IMG/VR virus record: IMGVR_UViG_3300009610_000089
Location: 1-24,459 of that record
Reading direction: 5' to 3' (one strand)
DNA: 24,459 nucleotides
DNA from: a virus
In this document: in pieces, positions 1-5,927 of the stretch
Layout: every line of letters starts with the position of its first letter
Position numbering within the stretch: position 1 is the stretch's first letter
Translations under genes and position numbers: made by a program
Notes under the pieces: generated by a model
The model's input: only the letters and a program-made list of their open reading frames with translations
What the model was told of the DNA's origin: nothing
The model's database searches: none

Positions 1-3
1 CAT
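1..3 (-). CDS. Start codon of a further downstream gene (partial)
   Basis: An ATG reads leftward off the edge of the window. It is preceded on the minus strand by an AGGAGAG-type ribosome site about 5 bases upstream, which overlaps the stop codon of the preceding gene. This matches the junction style of the rest of the operon, so another gene very probably follows. Its position next to the ejection-type protein would fit a further internal virion protein, but nothing of its coding sequence is visible. Confidence 0.55.
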
Positions 4-12
4 TGTACTCTC

Positions 13-870
13 CTATCCGAGGAATGAAAGTAACGCGCCAAGTCCGCCTCCGGCGGCAGTACCCATCGGTCCAAACAACGAGCCCAGACTTGCGCCTGAC
101 GCCGCGCCGCCCAACGCGCCGAGGAACTTGTTCTGCTGCGGCATCGTAGCCGTCGTGGTCGTACTGCCACCCGGAATGCCACTCAACATCGCCATGATTT
201 CCTTCGACTGAAGGAATGGCGCAAGTTGATCGTACATATATTTGTTGACATTTTCGCTCAGCAACGACTGTGTCATTCCCTGCCGCACATCACCGACGCC
301 CGACTCCGTATACGCTCCGACGGGCTGCGTCGCCTGCGTCTGTGGTAGCAGTCCCAGCGCCTTCAGTTGCGCATTGACCTTCGTCGCATAGGCGTCACTT
401 GCGATCTTCGACCCCACATCGCCCGCGGCCTTCCCCGTCTCTCCAATGGCGAGGCCTTCGGCTATACCCTGACGAGAGCTACCAAAGTTGTTCGTTCGTT
501 CCGCCGAATCGCGAATCCCCGGTAACGCCTTCCGTTCTAGATTCTCATACAGCGGGCGTGTGGCCGCATCAATCGAACCTTGGACGATTGGATCGTTCTG
601 TACGTCGAGCGCTCTTGAATTGAGCCATTCAGCCGTAGTTCCAGATCCTAAGCCAGCAAGAGCGTTTTGGCGTCCAGAAGCTCGAAGCGCCTCCTCCTGT
701 CCCGCCACCTGACTGGGATCGAACCCCGCAATCGTCGAGCCGGGATACTGCTTCGGTACGCTCGCCGCGAAACTCGTGACGCCCGGCATCGCAAGATTCA
801 TCAGCTGGCGCTGTTCTGGCGACAATTCATACGTCGTAGTTTGCTTCTGTTCCTTAGAACCGCCACCCAT
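13..870 (-). CDS. Putative internal virion / DNA ejection protein (285 aa)
   Basis: The protein opens with a short Gly/Ser stretch (MGGGSKEQ), has a mostly helical, Ala/Gln-rich middle, and ends in a Gly/Ala-rich, weakly hydrophobic tail (about residues 247-285) with repeated GALGG and GMG-like small-residue patterns. Such tails are common in podovirus proteins ejected into the host envelope ahead of the DNA. The middle holds a GSSRQGIAEG segment (about residues 130-140) that I associate with a widespread family of phage structural proteins annotated as DNA-transfer or virion proteins. It lies 13 bases after the GNAT-like gene, behind an AGAGGA ribosome site, and close to the hub/nozzle gene, as expected for tail or ejection genes. 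No catalytic motif is visible. The ejection role is inferred from composition and position. Confidence 0.6.
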   Translation of the reverse strand: MGGGSKEQKQTTTYELSPEQRQLMNLAMPGVTSFAASVPKQYPGSTIAGFDPSQVAGQEEALRASGRQNALAGLGSGTTAEWLNSRALDVQNDPIVQGSIDAATRPLYENLERKALPGIRDSAERTNNFGSSRQGIAEGLAIGETGKAAGDVGSKIASDAYATKVNAQLKALGLLPQTQATQPVGAYTESGVGDVRQGMTQSLLSENVNKYMYDQLAPFLQSKEIMAMLSGIPGGSTTTTATMPQQNKFLGALGGAASGASLGSLFGPMGTAAGGGLGALLSFLG

Positions 871-883
871 CGAAGTATCCTCT

Positions 884-1357
884 CTAATGTACTTTTGACT
901 GGTGAATGGTGCGCGTCAAGAACACACCCTCCTTGCGAAATCCATGCTTGAGCATGATCGGCTCCCAACCAAAGCGCCCCAACACTTCGGCCTCATCACA
1001 CTTCTGTATCCTCGCATACTCTGTGAACACCGTCTCGACGATTCCCGGCATGTCCTCCGTCAACGTCCCACCTGTCCAGAACAGCGTTAGTACGCGCATC
1101 GCGGGGAACACATTGACCATCGTGAGTATCACCATGATCGCCGTTGGCGGCGGACCAATTCCCCACAACTGCATTCGCCCATCGACGCACGCATCGTAAA
1201 TGGCATTCTTCGTCCATCGCCGCCACGTATGGGGAACGCTGTCTAGCATCTCTTCGAGTTGTGGCCAGAACATGCAGAATTCGTCCACCGTGAACAACGT
1301 CATCACGCAACGCTGCGGCTTCGCCGTCACCGTCTCGACGCTCACAACTTTACCCAT
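884..1357 (-). CDS. GNAT-fold-like phage structural-module protein (157 aa)
   Basis: The C-terminal third (about residues 118-149) has the arrangement C-x-E-x(3)-GR-x-GWE-x(4)-hydrophobic-x-GF that I recognise from a conserved podovirus family with a GNAT (acyl-CoA N-acyltransferase) fold, usually encoded beside tail-hub and ejection genes. The middle has the QLWGIG segment and hydrophobic strands expected of that fold. Whether the family is enzymatic is not established, and a clear acetyl-CoA P-loop (Q/RxxGxG/A) is not visible here. I chose the ATG at 1357, which overlaps the upstream stop by 16 bases. An in-frame ATG at 1405 would overlap the upstream gene by 64 bases and has no well-spaced ribosome site. 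An ATG at 1303 is also possible. Confidence 0.62.
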   Translation of the reverse strand: MGKVVSVETVTAKPQRCVMTLFTVDEFCMFWPQLEEMLDSVPHTWRRWTKNAIYDACVDGRMQLWGIGPPPTAIMVILTMVNVFPAMRVLTLFWTGGTLTEDMPGIVETVFTEYARIQKCDEAEVLGRFGWEPIMLKHGFRKEGVFLTRTIHQSKVH

Positions 1358-1590
1358 ACGCCACCCGTCCGTTGATACAACCCGCGTCCGCCGCCCGGAT
1401 TCCAATCCGTTCCGTCCGCGAACACCGTCATGCCATCTACAAGAAACGTTGGGGGTGCATAGGTGACGTTGAACGTCACACCGTCCACGACCGCCGTCGC
1501 CTGTGCGATACGAAGGAACTCATCCTGTACCCACCGACGGAGTCCATCCGTATCAACGTCCGCCGGGCACTGCGTAGGAATATATGGCAT
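1342..1590 (-). CDS. Small conserved phage structural-module protein (82 aa)
   Basis: The protein has an N-terminal segment (residues 1-40) that fits a short helix after a Pro-rich start, then a C-terminal region with ADGTDWNPGGGRGLYQR followed by GGVWVKL. A small ADG-x-WNPG-x-G-x-G-x-Y-x(6)-WV protein recurs between the hub gene and the GNAT-like gene in podovirus genomes, but its job is not known to me. The start at 1590 is chosen because its ATG overlaps the upstream stop as TGATG, the junction used repeatedly in this operon. A longer in-frame start at 1641 would run 52 bases into the hub gene. The WNPG region could be a surface loop of a virion protein, but this is inference. Confidence 0.7.
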   Translation of the reverse strand: MPYIPTQCPADVDTDGLRRWVQDEFLRIAQATAVVDGVTFNVTYAPPTFLVDGMTVFADGTDWNPGGGRGLYQRTGGVWVKL

Positions 1591-3191
1591 CAATACGGTC
1601 CAATCACTTCGACGTTCATCGAGTACCCATCGAGCCGCCACGGTGCAGCCGTCGTGGCAGAGAACTCAATACTAACGGCCTTCCCGCAGCCGGGGAGGTT
1701 TTCGTTGACGATAGTGTTGACCCATAGATCGGTGGCTGGGTCGAACGTCGTGTAGTCCTGCCACGTCAGCGTCCCGCCCACCAACTGACGGAATCCCACC
1801 CGGAGCTTGATCGGCGCACCGGACAACTTCGGCCAGACGGAGTCCACCATCTTCATCTGTTTGAAGTCGTTTATCAACTCCCCACTACGTTTCATCCCCA
1901 CCACACCGAGATCTTCCCGGATCAGAATCGGCGCGAACGGTACACCATCCCGCGTCGTTCCAAGGTCCAGCTGATAGAACTTCGTAAAGTCCGGCGCACA
2001 CAATACGATTTTCTGGCGGAACACCTGGGACCACGGACCCGTATCTTCCTCCCACAAATCCGTCCCGTCTGACCACGCCTCCGGGTCAACGCCCTGAACG
2101 TCGCCTAGCGCCGCATTGCGGAACGTAATGCCGGGCGCGTAGCTAATCGCACCAACTCCGTTCTTGGCGTTCCAAATCAACGCTCGCGTTGGCTGTAGCC
2201 GTCCGGCCTCTGGAAAACAGAACCAAATTTCGTCCTTGGCCTTATTGAGGAACAAGAAACTCGTATGCGCCTCGTCCTTATTAAGAGTCGCAAACAATGT
2301 AATACGTTGCCGATCCGTGAGGATACTTTGCGTAGTATTCCCGTTGTGAATAATAATATCGTCCTGCGTCACCACTACGTGTTTCGTACCAGTCAAATCC
2401 ATACATACGCACCGAGGCGCCAGTATCCCCGTATCCGTCAAAAATGGGTCGAATTGAAAAATGTATTGGCCCCCGATATAGCTCATCTTCCATACGCTTC
2501 GCTCCTTGTAGATGAACATCGTGTTACCGAGCTGCATTGCTTCAAGGATTTCGCCACTATTCACGTCCGGCAAATCCTTCCGTCCACCCTCCACTGCCGG
2601 ATTGCCGTACTCCCAACTTGTCGGCAACGTGCCGGGTCCGGCCGGATTCGACCACTGGACCAGATGCGGAAGTAGGTTCGGCGTAAACGTCGTATCCTTA
2701 ATGTTGAACGCCACGAGGTAACTGTTAAAGTTCCGTAGGATCTTCGCGCTCATCGTCGTGGGCCACGCCGTGAGATTCTGAAGCTTCAGCGTCAACGTCG
2801 GAACGCCGGTCCACATCTGCGGCGGGTCCTGACCGTTATTCAATATCGGCGTTCCACCGAACACCACGCCGTTCCAGTTTTCAGTGAGTGTTGGAGAGTA
2901 CGGGCCAGAGGCCCGAGTAATCTCGGCGTGTACGTTTCCGTCAAAGACGAACGCCCGATCGGTGCTCGTATATAACCACCACGTCTGCGACACGCCCTTG
3001 AATGGGAGGGCGAAATGGGGCGGTGCCAGTGGCGTGTAGAATACCCACTGCCAACCGTCGAGCACTGCCGGTGCCCCACGCTCGTAGCGAATATTCTCCG
3101 CGAACGTCCACGCCTCCGGGGGAAGCATATGGGCGGCTATATCATTGATTTGACCGATTTTGGCCAAATCATTGATTTCGACCACTGGCAT
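1590..3191 (-). CDS. Putative tail hub / nozzle protein, P22 gp10 / T7 gp12-like (533 aa)
   Basis: The protein is almost entirely beta-strand-like with many Trp, Tyr and Gly residues. It contains recognisable pieces of the phage tail hub/stabilisation family: a strand-rich N-terminal part built around WQWVFYTPLAPPHF, a segment LVQWSNPAG followed by TSWEYGNP, the IYKERSVWKMSYIGG motif near residue 235, a TGIL turn, a QDDIIIHNG strand, and DEIWFCFPEAG near residue 310. These fit a propeller-type body like that of P22 gp10 or T7 gp12, which closes the portal channel and anchors fibres. The start at 3191 has a strong AAGGAGA site 6-7 bases upstream, and the upstream stop lies 11 bases away. The hub role is family-level recognition rather than residue-level proof. 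Host-side tip function is also possible. Confidence 0.72.
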   Translation of the reverse strand: MPVVEINDLAKIGQINDIAAHMLPPEAWTFAENIRYERGAPAVLDGWQWVFYTPLAPPHFALPFKGVSQTWWLYTSTDRAFVFDGNVHAEITRASGPYSPTLTENWNGVVFGGTPILNNGQDPPQMWTGVPTLTLKLQNLTAWPTTMSAKILRNFNSYLVAFNIKDTTFTPNLLPHLVQWSNPAGPGTLPTSWEYGNPAVEGGRKDLPDVNSGEILEAMQLGNTMFIYKERSVWKMSYIGGQYIFQFDPFLTDTGILAPRCVCMDLTGTKHVVVTQDDIIIHNGNTTQSILTDRQRITLFATLNKDEAHTSFLFLNKAKDEIWFCFPEAGRLQPTRALIWNAKNGVGAISYAPGITFRNAALGDVQGVDPEAWSDGTDLWEEDTGPWSQVFRQKIVLCAPDFTKFYQLDLGTTRDGVPFAPILIREDLGVVGMKRSGELINDFKQMKMVDSVWPKLSGAPIKLRVGFRQLVGGTLTWQDYTTFDPATDLWVNTIVNENLPGCGKAVSIEFSATTAAPWRLDGYSMNVEVIGPY

Positions 3192-3201
3192 TTCCGTCTC
3201 C

Positions 3202-3618
3202 TTACTTCTTCGTGTTAGGATGCAACGGCGACGTAGCTGGCTTCGTATCCACGACGTTGTTCGGCTTAATCGAGGAACCAGACGCCGTGGCGTGGCCCGC
3301 CTCCGGAGCTTTTCCCATTCCTGCGGCCCCCGGCAACGGTTGACCCGGCTTTGGGCGATTGGGGTCCGACAACTTATCGTCCGGCGTCAGATCCATCGGG
3401 ACTGCCGCCTTCTGCTCTTGATCGTACACCAGCGGGCGCTCAGCCTCCTTTATCCGGATCTCGCCGCCCGGTACGAGTGTGAGGCGGGTTTCCGCCGTCT
3501 CACCTTCCAACACGTATTGACCGCCGGTCTGAATGCCATTCGCATCGTGGACCGTAATCGTGGCCTTCGACACGGTCTTATCTCCAACGTGCGGCAACAT
3601 CTTCACAGTAAAGTCCAT
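3202..3618 (-). CDS. Hypothetical protein with beta N-terminus and disordered Pro-rich C-terminus (138 aa)
   Basis: I do not recognise this family. Residues 1-75 look like alternating beta strands (MDFTVKMLP, KATITVHDANG, TRLTLVPGGEIRI). Residues 76-138 are rich in Pro, Lys, Asn and Ser and probably disordered. There is no signal peptide, membrane segment or catalytic motif. The start is well supported by AAGGAGA seven bases upstream. It sits between a holin-like membrane protein and the tail hub, so a minor virion or assembly role is plausible but unproven. Confidence 0.6.
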   Translation of the reverse strand: MDFTVKMLPHVGDKTVSKATITVHDANGIQTGGQYVLEGETAETRLTLVPGGEIRIKEAERPLVYDQEQKAAVPMDLTPDDKLSDPNRPKPGQPLPGAAGMGKAPEAGHATASGSSIKPNNVVDTKPATSPLHPNTKK

Positions 3619-3642
3619 TCGAGTCTCCTTGTGGTTGACGTC

Positions 3643-3750
3643 TCAACATCCCGGAGCACCTTTGCATATACTCGGCGGCGCTGGCGGAATCGGTGGAAGT
3701 GGTTCTACTCTGCTCTCATCGTAACGAGGGAAAGTGCAGTGGACCGCCAC
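3643..3750 (-). other. Possible short Pro/Cys-rich reading frame (35 codons, GTG start)
   Basis: After the holin-like gene stops at 3716 there are 97 bases before the next start. One minus-strand frame across this gap, open from about 3768, ends in a Pro-rich stretch (PLPPIPPAPPSICKGAPGC) before a TGA at 3643. The first plausible start is a GTG at 3750 without a properly spaced ribosome site. It would overlap the holin-like gene out of frame. Rz1-type lipoproteins are short and Pro-rich, but there is no signal peptide or lipobox here. A +1 shift from the holin-like frame would append it. It may simply be chance. Confidence 0.15.
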
Positions 3751-3937
3751 CTCCGGCGACGGCCGTAATTAGAGCAATGAGCGCGAGGAGCAACACTATG
3801 ACCCACACTCCTTGCTTGACCTTCTCCGGAATGGGCGTAATGAACTGCTCAATCACCCATATCGCAACGTAGATTACACCACACAGCAGTATGAGTGCTA
3901 TGAGGAACCACAGAACGCTAATTGCTACTGCGACCAT
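3716..3937 (-). CDS. Two-helix small membrane protein, holin candidate (73 aa)
   Basis: The protein has two hydrophobic helices, roughly residues 4-31 and 44-61, separated by a short loop with FITPIPEKVKQG and followed by a Gly-rich, short C-terminal tail. Size, two membrane spans and location among small exported proteins fit a class II-like phage holin or related membrane protein, but holins share little sequence and no endolysin is visible in this window. The start at 3937 is fixed by a strong GGAGG five bases upstream. The in-frame ATG at 3964 would place charged residues before the first helix and overlap the upstream gene. It is also compatible with a family of small phage membrane proteins of unknown role. 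Confidence 0.6.
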   Translation of the reverse strand: MVAVAISVLWFLIALILLCGVIYVAIWVIEQFITPIPEKVKQGVWVIVLLLALIALITAVAGGGGPLHFPSLR

Positions 3938-3942
3938 CGTTT

Positions 3943-3947
3943 CCTCC
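3943..3947 (-). promoter_or_regulatory. Ribosome binding site fixing the holin-like start
   Basis: GAGGAGG lies five bases upstream of the ATG at 3937 and overlaps the TGA stop of the preceding gene at 3950-3948. A ribosome terminating on the upstream gene would finish directly on this site, implying coupled translation. It favours 3937 over the in-frame ATG at 3964. Confidence 0.75.
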
Positions 3948-4145
3948 TCAATCCAGACACGCATCAGTGCGTATCACGGTATTCCGAGTCCTACCCGTCA
4001 CCAACACGTCACTAATGCGCTTCTCCTGTACGACCTTGCCGCCCGGGCAACTTCGCTCGAACGCTTGTTCCTGATACACCCACTGACCGCCCCGGCAGTC
4101 GGTCAATCCGAGCGCGAGTATCGCCATACAAATCTTCACTGACAT
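3948..4145 (-). CDS. Small exported, lipoprotein-like protein, possible o-spanin (65 aa)
   Basis: A short N-terminal hydrophobic segment after a single Lys (MSVKICMAILALGLTDC) is followed by about 48 polar residues with further Cys at positions 38 and 63. Cys17 is preceded by L-T-D, close to a lipobox but with Asp at -1 where Gly, Ala or Ser is normal. It could therefore be an atypical lipoprotein or a secreted disulfide-bonded peptide. It overlaps the preceding membrane-anchored gene by 10 bases and precedes the holin-like gene, an arrangement that invites an Rz/Rz1 (spanin pair) reading. It lacks the Pro-rich body typical of Rz1. The start at 4145 has GGGAG nine bases upstream. An alternative ATG lies at 4160. 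Confidence 0.5.
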   Translation of the reverse strand: MSVKICMAILALGLTDCRGGQWVYQEQAFERSCPGGKVVQEKRISDVLVTGRTRNTVIRTDACLD

Positions 4146-4465
4146 ATCACCGGCTCCCACTGTCTGATGTTAGCGCGAGCACGAGCATAAGCAGAAATGT
4201 TAATCTGCATACCCGACACAGCGCGCCTCGGTTGATCGGCAGGATCACGAACCCAAATGCCGAACAGACTCTTGACCTGATCTTTGTATGCTTCATCGAC
4301 TGCTTCATGCGCGAGTTGGATTAATCGGTCTTTCTCCTGCGGAAAGAAGCACGGCATCGCCGCCTGACCCTGCGCCGCCGTGACGGCGCGATACACGCCG
4401 AACGCCAACAGCGCAAGCGCAAAAGCCAATAATGTGACAGACACCTTAATCACGTTGTTGACCAT
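4136..4465 (-). CDS. Membrane-anchored small phage protein, possible i-spanin-like (109 aa)
   Basis: One hydrophobic helix spans about residues 6-30, after a short basic start (MVNNVIKVS). The remainder would then be periplasmic. A short amphipathic helix (about residues 45-65, EKDRLIQLAHEAVDEAYKDQ) is followed by IWVRDPADQPRRA and a C-terminal region ending in EPVICQ. The W-x-x-DP-x-x-QP-x-RA arrangement with a following AYxxAR segment recurs in small phage proteins of unknown function in lysis or tail neighbourhoods, from memory. The coiled coil is shorter than in typical Rz proteins, so the spanin assignment is only a possibility. It overlaps the end of the protease gene by 16 bases, with a weak AGG ribosome site. 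Confidence 0.55.
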   Translation of the reverse strand: MVNNVIKVSVTLLAFALALLAFGVYRAVTAAQGQAAMPCFFPQEKDRLIQLAHEAVDEAYKDQVKSLFGIWVRDPADQPRRAVSGMQINISAYARARANIRQWEPVICQ

Positions 4466-5664
4466 ATAACCTGTCGCGAATTCGGACCAATCGTAGGCGG
4501 CGTTCCACCCACCAAATCACTCACCGGCACATTCGCCACGTCCGAGAAGGATACGAAATCCACCGTAGTACAGAGATACATCGTCGAGTCCGACGTACGT
4601 GTTCCAGCCCAATTACGACCAGAGCCGGACCACGTATAGGCGCTGCGAAGCCCTGGTATCGTAATCTTATTGCCAGTCAAATTCGTATTGAACGTGAACG
4701 TGCCGCCACCAGAGCCAGCGATGATGAACTTAAACGGATCGTTGCTGTACGGCATACAGACGTTGCCGGGCGCATTATTTCCGCCGCCAAGACTCGCGAC
4801 CATCGCACCGAAGAACGTCGACCACTGGAGTCGATTGAGGTTGATGTTTACAAACTCATTCGAACTACTAACATCGAACGTATTAGTGGTCGTCGGCTCC
4901 CACAGACAACAATGAATGCACGGCACAGTCGGGGAGAACCAAGGCGTACCGTCCCTGTACGTCCATCCATTCGACGCGTTGAACGAATAAATCGCCGGAG
5001 CTAGGACCGTCGACTTACCGTACATCGTATGTAGCGCTTCAAAGTCGAACGCCATCGGACCCTGCGGGTGGTGTCCCGTCGCAATCGTCAGCGCCGCAAT
5101 GGAGCTACCCGGATAACTGTGGTAGCTCATGATCGTGTAACTGCGGCAATCGAAGGTTGCATTCGGCATCGCCGGCGCCTCGTGACTGTGCTTCAAGCCG
5201 TGCGCGTGACCAAGCTCGTGCAGAACTCCTGTACCTTCATACGTCCCGTCAGAATACGCCGCAATAGAGAACCGCGTATTGCCGAGCCAAATATCGCCCG
5301 CCTCCGTCGTGTTACCCGGAAAGTACCCCCACGCCGTTGACGGCAAGTTGCTGCGCGAGATCCTAATATCAGCGTGAATGCTCGACGTCTCATCCAGCTG
5401 ACCATATCCCATCGTCGTAACGTAGGCGTACCGTCCGACCATCGCATCGACGGAGGCTCGTTGCGATCCACTCAACGTCACGAACGTCGTCATTTCGCCA
5501 CTAGCATAGCTAGCGCCGCCGAACTCAAACTCCGCTGGCGAGTCCGGATAGCTCCACTTAATACTGTTCCCTGTCCAGCGCGAACCACTGAACATTGCAT
5601 TAACGTTCGCATCAACGTGCGATCCGCTATACGACGCCGATCCTGCTGGTCCGTTACCACTCAT
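4450..5664 (-). CDS. Serralysin-like (M10, metzincin) zinc metalloprotease in the tail cassette (404 aa)
   Basis: Residues 149-159 read HELGHAHGLKH, a complete metzincin zinc motif HExxHxxGxxH. A Met-turn follows at residues 177-181 (TIMSY) with Tyr184 nearby, then DFEALHTMYG at about 207-216, which resembles the D-x-x-A-x-Q-x-L/M-YG element after the serralysin catalytic domain. Upstream, ADIRIS (98-103) and GDIWLG (123-128) match the ADIR and GDIW strands of serralysins. Residues 225-275 resemble the start of the Peptidase_M10_C region, but I see no RTX (GGxGxDxLx) calcium repeats, and the rest is beta-rich with a Cys cluster (PCIHCC, 248-253) unusual for this family. No signal peptide is present. 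Start 5664 uses a TGATG overlap. Likely a virion-attached protease acting on host surface protein, by inference from position. Confidence 0.85.
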   Translation of the reverse strand: MSGNGPAGSASYSGSHVDANVNAMFSGSRWTGNSIKWSYPDSPAEFEFGGASYASGEMTTFVTLSGSQRASVDAMVGRYAYVTTMGYGQLDETSSIHADIRISRSNLPSTAWGYFPGNTTEAGDIWLGNTRFSIAAYSDGTYEGTGVLHELGHAHGLKHSHEAPAMPNATFDCRSYTIMSYHSYPGSSIAALTIATGHHPQGPMAFDFEALHTMYGKSTVLAPAIYSFNASNGWTYRDGTPWFSPTVPCIHCCLWEPTTTNTFDVSSSNEFVNINLNRLQWSTFFGAMVASLGGGNNAPGNVCMPYSNDPFKFIIAGSGGGTFTFNTNLTGNKITIPGLRSAYTWSGSGRNWAGTRTSDSTMYLCTTVDFVSFSDVANVPVSDLVGGTPPTIGPNSRQVIWSTT

Positions 5665-5918
5665 CAGAAGTATCTCCATGTATCGCCCGGCAGAATGCCA
5701 TCAATGCTATCGACCGTCAGCATTCGGAGGTTCTGATTATCATTCAAGATTTGACGAATTTTCCCCGTCGCCTCGCCACTGAGAACCTCCAATCCCCACC
5801 GATACGACAACCTCCGTAGCGGCGGTGAGTCCGCCGTGACAATCACATACTGCTCATCGCCATCAATGATAGCATCGAGTACCGTATATACTTCTTGCAC
5901 GTCTGGCGGTTGTGGCAT
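5664..5918 (-). CDS. Small beta-rich tail-cassette protein (84 aa)
   Basis: The family is not firmly recognised. The N-terminal half has strands (EQYVIVTADS) and the C-terminal half the arrangement LEVLSGEATGKIRQIL, then LRMLTVDSIDG and a final GDTWRY. That SG-x-A-x-G-x-x-R-x-I ... D-G-x-x-x-GD-x-W/F pattern occurs as a small module in phage tail and fibre proteins, from memory. Neither a signal peptide nor a catalytic motif is seen. It is placed between the glycosidase-like protein and the protease and joined to the latter by TGATG. It could be an adaptor or accessory piece for these surface proteins, but that is inference. Confidence 0.55.
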   Translation of the reverse strand: MPQPPDVQEVYTVLDAIIDGDEQYVIVTADSPPLRRLSYRWGLEVLSGEATGKIRQILNDNQNLRMLTVDSIDGILPGDTWRYF

Positions 5919-5927
5919 CGTCTCGTC

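Noticed and set aside
1357-1405. Longer start for the GNAT-like protein at 1405
   Set aside because: It would add 16 residues with no family match and deepen the overlap with the upstream gene to 64 bases. No well-spaced ribosome site.
4450-4850. RTX calcium repeats in the protease C-terminus
   Set aside because: The Gly-rich stretches (GSGGGTFTFN, SLGGGNN) do not follow the GGxGxDxLx nonapeptide pattern.
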